Assembly (NCBI RefSeq): GCF_033958435.1
Contig: NC_134138.1
Span: 176,870,798 to 176,934,797 of the forward strand
Direction of reading: 5' to 3'
DNA from: Carettochelys insculpta
Lineage: Eukaryota; Chordata; Testudines; Carettochelyidae
Length of the DNA: 64,000 nucleotides
The position numbers and the translations under genes are program-made. Positions 44,985 through 55,876 of this stretch are shown one piece after another. The notes under the pieces were generated by a model. That model was given only the letters and a program-made list of their open reading frames with translations, did no database searches and was not told where the DNA came from. How positions within the stretch are numbered: position 1 is the first letter of the stretch; each line of letters starts with the position of its first letter.

Positions 44985-45175
44985 GCTACACAATCTGTTC
45001 TACCTGTGTTTAGGTGTGACACTCTGAATATCTTCCCCAGACCTGAAGAAGAGCCGCATAAATTTGAAAGATTGTCTATCTCACCCACTGAAGTTGGTCC
45101 AATAAAAGATGCTACCTCACCCGTTTTGGGCAACTATATTCTGGGACCAATAGAGCTACAACACTGCATCAGTAC
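44985..45175 (+). repeat. Second type of hammerhead-like tail repeat
   Basis: GACCTGAAGAAGAGCCGCAT, TTTGAAAGATTGTCTATCTC, CTGAAGTTGGTCCAATAAAA, then GGGACCAATAGAGCTACAAC. The order (CTGAAGA, stem, GAAA, tail, terminal ACA.GGCTAC-like end) parallels the PLE tails with a different stem II and body. In this copy stem II (GAGCC ... AATTT) no longer pairs. Confidence 0.5.
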
Positions 45176-45515
45176 TGACTCATTATGCTACCTTTGGCAT
45201 GTCACTTTTCCCATTGACCTCCCTCAGGCCACTTCTACACATCTTCCAGATGAAGACAGCTTCCAGAGGACCATCATCTACACACTAAATGTGGCCCGAA
45301 AGAGCCATCCTGTCTTCTGGAAGATCACATCTACACATGCACTGACATTCTTCTGGAAGAACAGAGCAGAAAATAGCATGGATGGGGTCGCATGACAGAA
45401 AGTCATTCCAGGGCTGCCGGCCATGTGCCCCTTTAAATGGCCCCACCCAAACAGCCCCTTCTGTATGGACCCCCTGACCTGCAGGTTTGCCCTGACCTGC
45501 AGGCTGGCCGTCCTC

Positions 45516-46735
45516 ATGGCCACCCTCCTCGGCCTCCTGACCCCACACCACCCTTGCTGGGCTCCTCCCAGGCTGTCCAGCACATCTGGAGTCATGCAAC
45601 CAGCACAGACTGGTGGGACAGGGTAGGCATCGTGGAAGTGGGACAATGACTGCTGGCTGCAGAATCTCTGGATGAAGAAGGAGACCTTCCTGGAGATCCG
45701 CAGCTGGCTGGCCCCCACGCTCCAATGCCAAGGCACCTGGATGAGGCCAGCCTTCTCCATCGAGAAGCATGTGGCTATCTGACCACCACGGAAAGCTTCT
45801 GGTCCATCATGCAGGAGTTCGGAGTTGGCACATCCATGTTTGGGGCCATCGTACTAGAGATCAGCCCTGCCCCAGGCCCTGCCTTGGCCAGGGGGAGAGG
45901 GAGTGGGCTGGTGCGCACGGGAGACCCCCCTGGGGGGCAGGCGGCCCAAATGGGGTGTGGATATGCATAGCCCAAGGGCGATACCACATGCCTGCTGCTG
46001 GGGGGGTGCCCTAGTGGGAGGGGAGGACCCACTAGGGAGGGAGGGGGAAGACAGGGAAAGGGGCAGGGACACCCCAGTGCATGCCCATGAACGTGCCCAC
46101 TCTTGCTCCCCTTCAGGTCTCGAGAGTCATCAATGATGTGTTGGTGTGGTGGCTGGTGTGCACTGGGGACCTGAACATGCTAGTTGAGAGCCTCACAGAG
46201 CTCAGGTTCCCACAGTGCTTCAGGGCAATTGACAGGATGCATATCAGGGGCCCAGACCACAGCGGAGTCCACTATGTGACCCACAAAGGGTACCACTCAA
46301 TCATGCTCCAGGTGGTGGTGGATACCCAGGGAAGGTTCTGTTTTGCAGGATGGAGGCCAGAATATTCATGCCCTGATGGGAGCGTGTCAGCAGGGAGGTC
46401 CCCATACTCCTATGCCTCATGGGCAACCCGGCCTACCCCCTCCAGCCCTGGTTGATGCACCCATACATGGAACACCTCATACCGCCCCCCCCAGGAGCTG
46501 TTCAATGCCCAACTCACACGGGCCCAGTACCTGGTCGAGTGCACATTCAGCCACATAAAGGAGCAGTTCAGATGACTCCTCACTTGCCTCAATGTGGGGG
46601 TGGAGAACGTCCCACAGGTCGTGGCCACCTGCTGCACCCTCCACTACCTCACTGAGGCACGTGAGGGAAGGAACGCTGCCCCAAGGCTGGATGGTACCCC
46701 CTCATTACCAGCAGCCCAACACAGCCCCTGACAGG
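45516..46735 (+). pseudogene. HARBI1-type DDE transposase, decayed (copy D)
   Basis: Exon 1 reads STDWWDRVGIVEVGQ, then after a shift DCWLQNLWMKKETFLEIRSW, LAPTLQCQGTWMRPAFSIEK, HVAI and a stop, then SIMQEFGVGTSMFGAIVLE. The intron (about 45860-46114) starts with AT instead of GT. Exon 2 reads VSRVINDVLVWWLVCTGDL, LRFPQCFRAIDRMHI (first Asp kept, Gly to Arg beside it) and KGYHSIMLQVVVDTQGRF. It then shifts frame before NPAYPLQPWLMHPYMEH, where Asn has replaced the second Asp. YLVECTFSHIKEQFR keeps the Glu, and VVATCCTLHYLTEAR ends the recognisable part. The gene is inactive. Confidence 0.8.
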
Positions 46736-47168
46736 CAGCTCAACTGTGACAGGGTCCCCATCCAGGGGGCACTCTAGTAGGCATTTGCCTAAGGGGACTA
46801 CTAACCCCCCACACCCCAACACCCCTACCTTCCCCCACAATAATCAGGGACATGTGGGGGCACGAACTGTAAATATGTATGTAACTCAGAACATAGAACA
46901 ATAGGGCACTTTTTTGTAAATAGTACCTAAGAAAAAATAAAACAAACTTGTACATACCTAGACCTGCATAACTATATACATGGGGGTCAGGGAACAGGGA
47001 CATAAGAACTTGGACGGGGCCTGGGACAGGAATGGTGAGGGCCCTAGTTAAGGGACAGGGTGGAGAGTTGTGAGTTCCAGATCCCATGGGTGCCCCTCCT
47101 GCCCCAATTGCATGGTCCCCTATGGGGCACTGATGGAGCTGGGAGCACAGGAAGGTATGGCCAGTCCA

Positions 47169-48728
47169 TCACAGGCCTGGCCTCAAGAGGAGAGACTGGG
47201 GAGATGGGTCATGGCTTGGGGGTCCCTTCACAGGGCCTGCTGTGGCTGTGAGCCAGACTGCAAGGTCCCTGAGGGAAGCTGCAGGCAGGCCCGGGGCCGG
47301 TAGAGCAGATAGGGCCTCAGGGTCATGGGCTGGGGGGACAGGATTAGCAGAGGGGCAGCAGGAGCGAGGAAGCAGGGGCCTCGGGGGGACAGCAAGAGGG
47401 GCACGGGGGCAGCTGGGGGCTGGTCGACCAAGGCCTTGCACAGTGCGTGGAGCATCCGCACCACCTCCCCTCAATGTATGCCTCCACCAATTGAGTTCAG
47501 CCTCATTGACTGCCAGCCAGCACTCCGACAGGGTGTTCTGGTGGTGGAAGGCAGCTGTGTAAGCTATGGCCTTGTCCTCGCAGCCCTGGCATCTAGACCA
47601 ACGGACCTGTGGCTGCTGTGCCTTGGGAACTGGGGCTGGTCCAGGCATGGCTAGGGCGCTGCTGGATCCTCCAGTCTCGATGGGGCTGATGGGCCCTGGG
47701 CTCCACGTCCAGCTCTCCCGCCCCTTGGATGGTGCCATTGTAAGAAGTGGCGGTGGGGGAATGCTGCATGCAGACCTTGGGTGCCATGACCCCAGCTCCC
47801 CTGGATGGCTACCTCCACCCTGGACCCACAGGACAGCCATGTCCCAGGGGATGCCACCATGCAAGCTCCTGAAAGCTTGCCACACTGGCCCCTGGGGCAT
47901 GGTGCCGGGGCAGAGGCGCTGTCTATGTTGCCCTCTCTCCACCAAGAAATGGGCTGGCCGGCTGTAGGGTCTCAGCTGTGGAGGCTCTCAGTGTGCTTGG
48001 GGGGGTCTTCATGGGGAAGGGAGCTGCACATCACCTGCAGGTATGGCTGTCACCCTGGGCCCCAACCTGGGATGGGCCATTTGAGGTTGCGGCATTGTAA
48101 TGGAGCCTAGGTGTGCTCCCCCACCCCTGGGGATTTGCCATGGCACACTGTTACCTTAGTTGGCCTTGAACAGGTTGGGTGATGCACAACTGGTGGGGGC
48201 CTGGCTGCTGGTGGCAATGACAAGGGAGCTATAGGACAACTCCCCACCAGATGGGATGTTCATGGTGACAGGGCCCTGTTCCCCCTCCAGTGCGGCAGGG
48301 AGCTCAGGTGCAGCCATCTCCATGGTGACCTGGGGTGGCAAGGCATCTTCCACAGCCAGGAGGTCCTGCATCTCCCGGTAGAAGGGGCAGCTGGCTGGGG
48401 CACGGCCGAACCTGCGGGGACTGTCTCAGGCCCACATGTATCCCTGATGCAGCTCTTTCACCTTACACTGGACCTACTCAGGGGTCCGGGAGGGATGGCC
48501 TCAAGCAGCCAGGCCCTGGGCAAGGTGTAAGAATGTTGGGCCATTGTGGCAGTGCCCGCTAGTGTTGCAGAGAACCTCCTCATCAAGCCTGAGCCCCAGG
48601 AGGTCCTGGAGCTCTGGCTCTGTCCAGGAGAGGGCCATCTGCTTGGGAGCCCAGTTGGGGTCCTGGCTGCCCTCATCTGGGTTGCCAGGGCTCCCCTGAG
48701 TGGTGCGGGGTGCTGGCCTGCTGGCCAT
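47169..48728 (-). pseudogene. Myb/SANT-like transposon protein, decayed (copy D)
   Basis: From the ATG at 48728 the protein begins MASRPAPRTTQGSPGN. The Myb/SANT-like domain reads MALSWTEPELQDLLGLRLDE and FLHLAQGLAA. A frameshift follows, then EQVQCKVKELHQGYMWA, a stop, and SPRRFGRAPASCPFYREMQD, the CPYFRELHQLL block of copy A. An acidic linker to 48156 follows. A separate open segment (47945 to 47169) holds TAAFHHQNTLSECWLAVNEA and EAELNWWRHTLRG, the C-terminal helix, and a Pro-rich tail. It probably represents exon 2. The MASR.P start parallels MASSQDP of copies A and B. Confidence 0.7.
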
Positions 48729-49184
48729 CTCTTGGACACAGGGCTCAGTGGGTGATGCAGGGGCTCAGTGGAGTGTGGATAGCAGCCCTGTACCTGCTGC
48801 CACCTTCCACACTCTCAGCTTTCTGCCATGGGGTCTCCAGATCCTTGCAGCTTTAAAAGCCACAGGACCCAGAGACCACAGAGCCCCGCTGAGGTTGCCT
48901 AGAGTGTCTCTGCTCTCCAGCAGGCCGCCACCATGGCAGACCGCCTCTTCCGGAGAAAGCAGGCCACGAGCATCCACACATGCTTTCTTCTAGAGGATTC
49001 TTCCAGAACAGGGCACTCTTCTTGGTTCCGCAGCGAAGTATGGAATCCAGAAGATGTGGCACCTTCTTCTGGATTCCTTCCAAAAGAGCGCCTTTTATGT
49101 GTAGATGCTCCACGGCTCTTCTGGCCGAAGGTGCTGGTCTTCTGGAAGATTGTGTAGGAGTGGCCTCAGTGAGGATAGCCAGAT

Positions 49185-49275
49185 AAGTCAGTCCTAGATA
49201 AGTTGATTCCAGCTACCCAGCTGTCATAGCTGGAATTAAGTGTCTAGGATTGACTTTCAGGTCTAGTGCAGACCT
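49185..49275. mobile_element. Right half of a TA-type MITE
   Basis: CTAGGATTGACTTTCAGGTC and TAGTGCAGACCTCCC resemble the right end of the element at 31617-32611. An imperfect inverted TTGATTCCAGCTA/TAGCTGGAATTAA pair lies inside. The left half is not seen beyond copy D. Confidence 0.45.
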
Positions 49276-49294
49276 CCCTTCAACTGTGAACTTC

Positions 49295-49430
49295 CCCAGC
49301 CTTACATGCAAAATGGGGATACTAATACCTACCTACCTCACAGAAATAGTGCTGGTGTGTTTAATTAATATCTGCAAAGCTTGTAGAGACTCATGGATGA
49401 AAAATGCAATGGAATTGCCAAGAGCTTACT
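49295..49430 (+). repeat. MIR-type SINE 3' part
   Basis: TGCAAAATGGGGATACTAAT, ACCTACCTACCTCACAGAAA, TTAATTAATATCTGCAAAGC and GGATGAAAAATGC are the recognisable 3' half of a MIR SINE. The head is missing. Confidence 0.7.
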
Positions 49431-51474
49431 AATATTATTAAAGCCAATCTGAGCTTTCAGTTGCCTTCTGCTTTACTTCATTTTTCTCTTTCCTTGTCTG
49501 CCTTTGTCTAAAGAGAGTGTGATTTCTCCAAGCCCGGCACCACCTCTTACTATTTGTATGTTCAGTTCCCACCACAATGGAACCCTGATTTGAGTTGGCC
49601 CCGGGACAATGAAAAATACCAGCAATAATACTTGTTCATGCAATTGCTGTTTCAAATACATTCATGGCTATTTTAACAGGTAATGTAAATCACACACTGG
49701 CCTCCAAGGACACATAATAGAGATCAGTCTTGTCACATTATTCACAATTCAGTGTGTTTCCAGGGCACCTATCTGAGCCCATCATTGTGCTCTCCAGAGT
49801 TACTTTATACTCTGTTGAACTGGCCATCATTCAATTGAAAGTACGAGCCCTGGAACACAAGTACAGCAAAATGGTTTGATCTATGGATGATACTGCTTAA
49901 TAGAGCCCCAAATTATACTCACAGTGCCCTTGCCATTTCTTCCTTGGTGCATCCTCTCAGCCTGCATAGGAAAGTTACAACTGTGATTATTAGGTAATCA
50001 TGTGAATTATTACTTGCTGGGAGCTGGAACATGTTTCAGAAGAATTTGAAACAAATGTGAAGCCAGATCCTTAGCTCGGATGGAAAATCACAGAAGGTAG
50101 GAGGAAAGGTAACATAAAAGCTCTTCTTTGAATTTCCTGCTTTTGGGCTGGCTGCATCCCACGCCAATCTGAAAGTCTGGGTAACTCTAGGCTGTTCTAA
50201 ATTATGCTCTATACAGCGCAAGCTTTACTACCCGCATCCCCCAGGGAACTGGGGAAGCCAGATAATACAATGTGCCTAACATTCAAGTTGGGGCCAGCAT
50301 CCGGCCCCGATCTGCCTCCATTCCCAGCTGGATTCCACTCCAACGGCCCTGGCTGGGCAGCCAGCCTGCTCTGCGGACCCCGGCCAGGTAACTGGCCCTG
50401 CGGCAGCCATGGTAGCCACCCCAGCCAGTCAGCTGGCTCACAGCATGCTTGTTAACTGAATGTGCTGGTTATCCAGGTGCCAAATAACCAAGCTTTAATT
50501 GGGTACTATCTGCTTGAATGAGCTGAGATGACATCTGGAACTTAAAAAGGTATAGAGAAATCCTAGCTGCACCTTTTTTGCTATCCATGCTAGCAAAAGA
50601 GAGGATGATGGCACCACACAGCTGTACCAACTCAAACTTCTGGCTATAGTGGTGTGATCTGATCATGGCAGCAGTGCAGTATAAAAGGGTCATACTGCAC
50701 TTTAGTATCTAGACCTCTGGCAGCTTCTCCTGTGTCTCTTTAGCTGTAGATTGGACCTGGTATATGGTATTCATGAAAGTCAACGCAATTGTCCTGGGGT
50801 GGTTTTGTATTATTGTTAGATGTGCAGGAGCTTCAGGCCAACTATTTGAAATACACTTCAGAAGAGAAAGGGAGGTTGGAGATTGCCACACAGACTGCTG
50901 TTAGGATCTAGCAATAGATAGCTCCCACCACTATAGATGGAGCCAAGTTAAGGGATATATTATGCCATTACACACTTGTCTATGTGCCAGGAAAAGTGCA
51001 AAAGCCCAAGTGCCTTCCAGAAATTCATCAGTAGCCTCCCACCATTGTTCTAGCACCTCCTCATCTTTGGGTGCAATGATTATTAGAAATGTCCACTCAG
51101 TGTGACAGTTTCCCAAAATCTGCTTCCATCTTGCACATTAAAGAGAAGCTTAAATAAGGAAACAAGCCCTGATCTCAGATAATATCAAGTAAAATTTGAA
51201 CCAAAGACTACACATTAAATCCTTTCACCTTTTCTGAAGTAAAACCCTTTAAAAGGATTGAGATCATCATGGGAGAGATGAAATTTAAGCTCCAGACACA
51301 AAATACAGATGTATTTTTGACTCCATCAACAAAGGATTGAACAGATACTGGGAGTTGTTGGTCCATTACAAAAGCAGTTTCTCTGCTTGTGGTTTTCACA
51401 CCTCCTCATTAGCAAGTGACAATGGGCCATATCCCCTCTGATGGAACTAAATTGATTTCTCATTGATTCTCAAA
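49431..51474. other. Sequence without a gene
   Basis: At 50220-50500 a GC-rich block ending GTTATCCAGGTGCCAAATAA may be Tigger-like interior sequence. The interval 49680-49990 is repeat-free and might be conserved non-coding DNA. No exon is recognised. Confidence 0.4.
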
Positions 51475-51688
51475 TAGGAATAAGGGGATTTCGAAGTGTG
51501 TGGAGTCCCTTTGAAAAGAACTCCATGTAGATGAGCTGTGCGAGATCGAAAGCGGCACTTTCGAAGTGCCACGGCCGCCATTATGCTAATGAGGAGCTGC
51601 ATAGTCATTGCAGCACCTCATTAGCATATCCCAGTGTGTCTCATTAGCATCCCCCTTTCAAAAGGGGGGTGCTAGTGTTTAGACCCAA
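51475..51688. mobile_element. Half of a fold-back MITE
   Basis: AATAGGAATAAGGGGATTTC at the left is the palindrome centre of the 17434-17869 family. GGCACTTTCGAAGTGCC, ATGCTAATGAGGAGC and the end GTGCTAGTGTTTAGACCCAA follow. Only one arm is present. Confidence 0.6.
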
Positions 51689-51844
51689 CCTGAGTGTCCA
51701 AAACTCCTGATGTTTTAAATTGTGACGCTATATTAAATGGTACTTCTAAGCACACGAGACTTTCTACCACCAAGTCCTCAGAGACAAGTTTTATGTTGCA
51801 GGCCGAGGAGAATTTGAAGTAATGTTTAGAGCCTGGCTCACTTA

Positions 51845-52050
51845 GGCTATGTCTAGATGGCGGGCACTATTTCAGGATATGGTGGTATCCAAAAACAGCT
51901 GCCTGTGTCTAAGCAATGTGCCCATGGTCTCAAATGGGGACAATGCTATTCCAGCATTCCTGTATGCCTCATTGCATGAGGAGGTCCCGGACGCCTAGAA
52001 ATAGAAATACAAAACAGTGCCACATGACGAAATAGCCTATTTTGAGCTTG
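51845..52050. mobile_element. MITE, left end only
   Basis: TTA at 51842-51844 precedes GGCTATGTCTAGATGGCGGGC, here cited as GGCTATGTCTAG plus ATGGCGGGC, a Harbinger-MITE-like terminus. A right end was not found; ACGAAATAGCCTATTTTGAG near 52028 may be subterminal. Confidence 0.45.
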
Positions 52051-52170
52051 TGTTGCTGGGTAAACATCATCTTAAATACCCATAGATATGCTGACAATTG
52101 AGTGATCTGGGCACATAGCTCTCTCCCTTTGGGAGGTATATGCCTAAATATCTTTGACTACCTGTGCCGT

Positions 52171-52963
52171 GAACCAGCGATGTCCAATACCTCCCCCACT
52201 CACCACGTGTGGCGAGCAGGACCCTGCAGCGTGGTGATTGGCTCTGGAGCCGCTTGCAGCTCTTGAAGCTTTTAAATGCAGCTCCTCCAAGCTGCACACA
52301 TGGGGGCCATGCACCTGCTCTGCTCACATGCCCACGGCTCTGGTGCAGCTCCTGCCGGGGCGCCTCGCTCAGGCCCTGGCACGGCTCCTGCTGGTGCGAC
52401 TTCTGCCAGTGAGGCCTGGGCCCCATCGTGGCTCCTGCCAGCGCAGCTCACACGGCCACAGGTCAGGCCCGGCGATGGCTCACGTGGCTGCTGCTTGGAG
52501 CCCAGCATTGCTGCTGCTGGTGCAGCTCACTTGAGCCCCAACACAGCTCTTGCCAGTCCTGCTCAGGCACCAGCACTGTTCGTGCAGCCCTGGCTCAGTC
52601 CCTGACACAGCTCATGTGGGCCCCCGCACAGTTCCTGTGGCTCCTGAGGTGGCGGGGGCAGTTCTGGAGAGTCACCCTATTCAGTTTGCACGGGGAAAGG
52701 GTCTGGGAGTGACTGGCTCTGGGGAAGGGCATTTATTTAGAGCAGGGGTGGGGCTAGGGGTTGCCTGGCTCTAGGGGAGGGGGAGGACACAACCACTGCT
52801 GTGCTGGCAGGAGCCATGCCAGGGCCCAAGCCATGGCTGCACAAGGAGTCACATTTAAAGTCTCCAAGAGCCGCATGCTGCTCCAGAGCCAATCGCCACA
52901 CCACAGCGTCCCATTCGCTTTGCATGGTGAGCTGGGAACGTACTGGACACCACGGCTCTAAAA
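52171..52963. mobile_element. GC-rich hAT-like element
   Basis: CAGCGATGTCCAATAC at the left mirrors GTACTGGACACCACGG at the right. Longer subterminal inverted blocks are GGTGATTGGCTCTGGAGCCG against GCTCCAGAGCCAATCGCC, and GCTCTTGAAGCTTTTAAATG against CATTTAAAGTCTCCAAGAGC. The centre is a GC-rich, CAGCTCCTG-type low-complexity run. No transposase is recognised. The target duplication was not resolved. Confidence 0.55.
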
Positions 52964-53992
52964 TCTGACTTGATGCACAGGCCACTTCTGTTCTAAACTG
53001 TCTAACTGTCGGGCCACAGCGAATTGTGACACTCGTGAGGACATAACTAGCAGGTGCCAGCTCGTGCCAGGAGCAATCTGGTCAGGGTTTTATACGTACA
53101 TCCAAGCACCCAGACAAATTGTATTGAAATTACTAGAGTGCTGATACACAGTTCCTGGGAAATACAAGCTTTGGGGTAGGTTTTATTCTTGCACACAGCA
53201 GTATAAAACGAGAGCATACCCAATTTCAACAAGATTCTATCAAACAGTGCTGCTTAAAGAAGTAGTAGCTATGAGTAACGGAAGCCTTTCTAGGTGCAGG
53301 ATGCATGTAGGTGCTGTGTGGTTTAAGGTCTGGCCTACCTGTTATGAACCCGACTTCAGGAGACTACATGTTTTCTTTTTCATAAGCTTGAACCTCTCTA
53401 GTCCAGCATCCTCAGACCCTGGCTGTTGATGAACAAGAGAATTTGCCAGTCCATGGGAGCTCAGTATTGTCAAGCAGCGTTACCAACACTTCCACTGTTT
53501 ACTGGGCTCTTAGGAGACATTAAGGGGTAAATTACAGCTAAATAACAGACAGAACACTAAGGCTGTGGCCACACTTGCAGCTCATTTCGAAATGATTTTC
53601 AAAACGAGGGGTAATTTCAAAATGAGCCGGAGAGCGGCTACACAGCAATTGCTCATTTCGAAATTAATTTCGAAATTAAAAGGTGTTCATTTCGAAGTGA
53701 TTATTCTACTCCTGTGTGGGGAAGAACACCTCTTTTCGATGTTAATTTCGAAATTAAATGTGTGCAGCTGCTCCCTGGATGCCATTTCCAAATGAAAAGT
53801 CCTCCACAGAGCCAGCCCCTCCCACCAGCAGCCAGAGTTCTATGGCTGTCAGCTGTGGGTGCCTTAAAGCTGCAGGGACACAGAAACCCCGTGCAGGAAG
53901 CTGAGAGTGTGCTGGCAGCCATAGGAGCACAAAGTGGCCAGACGACACTCCCTAGCACCCCCAGAAATCCACACCCCACTGTGGCCGGACCG

Positions 53993-55630
53993 ATGGCCAG
54001 CAGCCAAGACCCCCAGGATCCTCGTGGAGCCAAGAGGTCCAGGCGGCAGGGCTCCCAGGGCTCTGGGCAGCCCCCAAAGAGGAGGGGGGCCCTCTGGCTG
54101 GAAGCTGAAGTCTGGGACCTGCTGTCTGTCTGCGGGGAGGAGGACATCCTGCTCAGGATGGAGGGGCAGAAGAGAAATACGGATGCCTTCACCCGCCTCG
54201 CCAGCAACCTCATCACAAGGGGCCACCCCCTCCAGACCCCTGACCAGATCCACTCCAAAGTGAAGGAGCTGAGACAGGGCTATGCCCGAGCAAGGGACTC
54301 AGCCAGGCAATCAGGGGCAGCACCGGCCACCTGCCCCTATTTCAGGGAGCTCCACCAGCTGCTGGGACCCAGTGAGGTTGCACCACTTAGGGAGATCCTG
54401 GACACGGCGGAGCCAAAGGGGCAGGGTGAGGAGCCCCAGCCAGGACCCTCGATGTCCCCACACACACTGCAGGCCCCGAAGTACCTGCTGGCACCGGGAC
54501 AGCAACAGCTGGAGCGAGGGACCACTGTGCATGGACGAGCCCTCCGAGGGCCCTAACCAGGCTACCTCCACCCAGGCCTCCCCTGAACCAACCAAGGAAC
54601 TCTCAGGTAGGACCGGGCGTGGAGTACACTGGTCATGCGGGGGAGGGGGCAGTCCCTGATGAAGCCAGTACAGGCCTGGGCACACAGCCACAGACCAGGG
54701 ACCCAAGGATGGCCATCATTGCTGCCGGGTGGGGCCCGCATGGGGCCATGGGCTGCCATGAGGGTCAGAAGCCTGGGAGGGCTGGGGCAGCCACTCTAAC
54801 AGCCCCACGTTGATGGACCCCACAAAAGACAGGCCACCCCAGAGCCCCTCTCCACAAGCAGGGTGGGATGGCGGTGGGGACACGGCCGCTGACCCACTGT
54901 ACCCAGGCTCGTGACTGATGGAGCACCACCCTCTCACCTTATGTCTTCACAGCTTCAGCATCTGCTGGCCATCCCAGCCCCCTGGACGTGCCCGGGAGCC
55001 CCACAGCAGCAGAGGAGGGTGAAGGGTCGACATCTCCCCGGATTAGGTGCCGTGGTATTAGGAGCCCCTCCGCAGCTGGGCAAATGATCTGGCAGCAGCC
55101 CACACGGCTGCATGGAGGGAGCAGAACCACTTGCTGCGGGAAAGGCTCTCCATGGAGCGGGTGGCCTGGGACCAGGTGGCTGGGTATCTCGACACCCTGC
55201 CCCAGGCCATCACCAACTGCCTGGCCCAGCTGCCTGCCCCATGGATGGCCTTTCCCACAGCACCCCCCTCTGCCCCAGACCCCCTTCCTCCTTGGTACCC
55301 TCCTTCTCCCCGCCACCTCCCTCTGCCCCAGCCTCCCCCTCTTCCCCACCACCCCCTCTTCCTCAGCTCCTCCCTGTTCCCCAGCCCCACCCCCATGCCC
55401 CATCTGCCCCCACAGCCCTTGCAGCTCTGCTTCCAGCCAAGATGACCCTGGCCGAGCAGCGGGAGCTGAGCCCTGCCCATCTGGGGCTCCCCTCCCCTCC
55501 TCCCCATGAGTCCAAGCCCCTAGATACCCCGGTTCAGCCCTACCTCCCTGTTCCACCTGCCCCATCCTGGCCCCGCCGTGGTCCCTGGACCCAGGGCGGT
55601 CGCAGCTGCAGGGGCCGTCGTGGCTCCTGA
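53993..55630 (+). pseudogene. Myb/SANT-like transposon protein, nearly intact (copy A)
   Basis: ATG at 53993 begins MASSQDPQDPRGAKRSRR, a basic stretch. The Myb/SANT-like (MSANTD-type) domain spans about residues 35-125: ALWLEAEVWDLLSVCGEEDI, NTDAFTRLASNLITRGH, QIHSKVKELRQGYARARD, CPYFRELHQLLG. A one-base deletion near 54495, judged against copy B, shifts the frame to an early stop at 54556. The correct frame continues SPEPTKELSG to a donor at 54606. The intron is 54607-54952 (GT...AG), and exon 2 joins in phase with ASAGHPSPLDVPGSP. A second shift near 55060 precedes NHLLRERLSMERVAWDQVAG and a Pro-rich tail. Its partner is the convergent transposase. Confidence 0.85.
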
Positions 55631-55876
55631 CCAGCCACTCCGACAGAGGATTGAGGCCCCCACCTCCCCATGTATATAGTTCATCCTCGTCCCCCATGTA
55701 AATAGTTCCCCCGCCCCATAAATAGTCACACGTTCTTTCTATTCCCAACATAGCACTTGAATTTTTTTATCGGTGTATGTGTCCTGCCTCGGGTGGGGAT
55801 GGCAAGGGCGGTGCTGGTGGGGAAGGGGTGAGAACCGGGGGGTGAGGGGGGGTTGCATGGAGTGAGCGGTGCCAGG

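Larger units (their letters stand above)
45227..49165. mobile_element. Harbinger-type DNA transposon, copy D, TSD TCA
   Basis: GGCCACTTCTACACATCTTCC, split here as GGCCACTTCTACAC and ATCTTCC, pairs with GGAAGAT ... GTGTAGGAGTGGCC at the right end. TCA flanks both sides (45224-45226 and 49166-49168), a perfect 3-bp duplication. Subterminal TCTTCCAGA/TCTGGAAGA words mark both ends. Transposase lies on the plus strand at the left, Myb-like gene on the minus strand at the right. Length is 3,939 bp. The TIR differs from A/B and C, so it is another subfamily. Confidence 0.9.
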
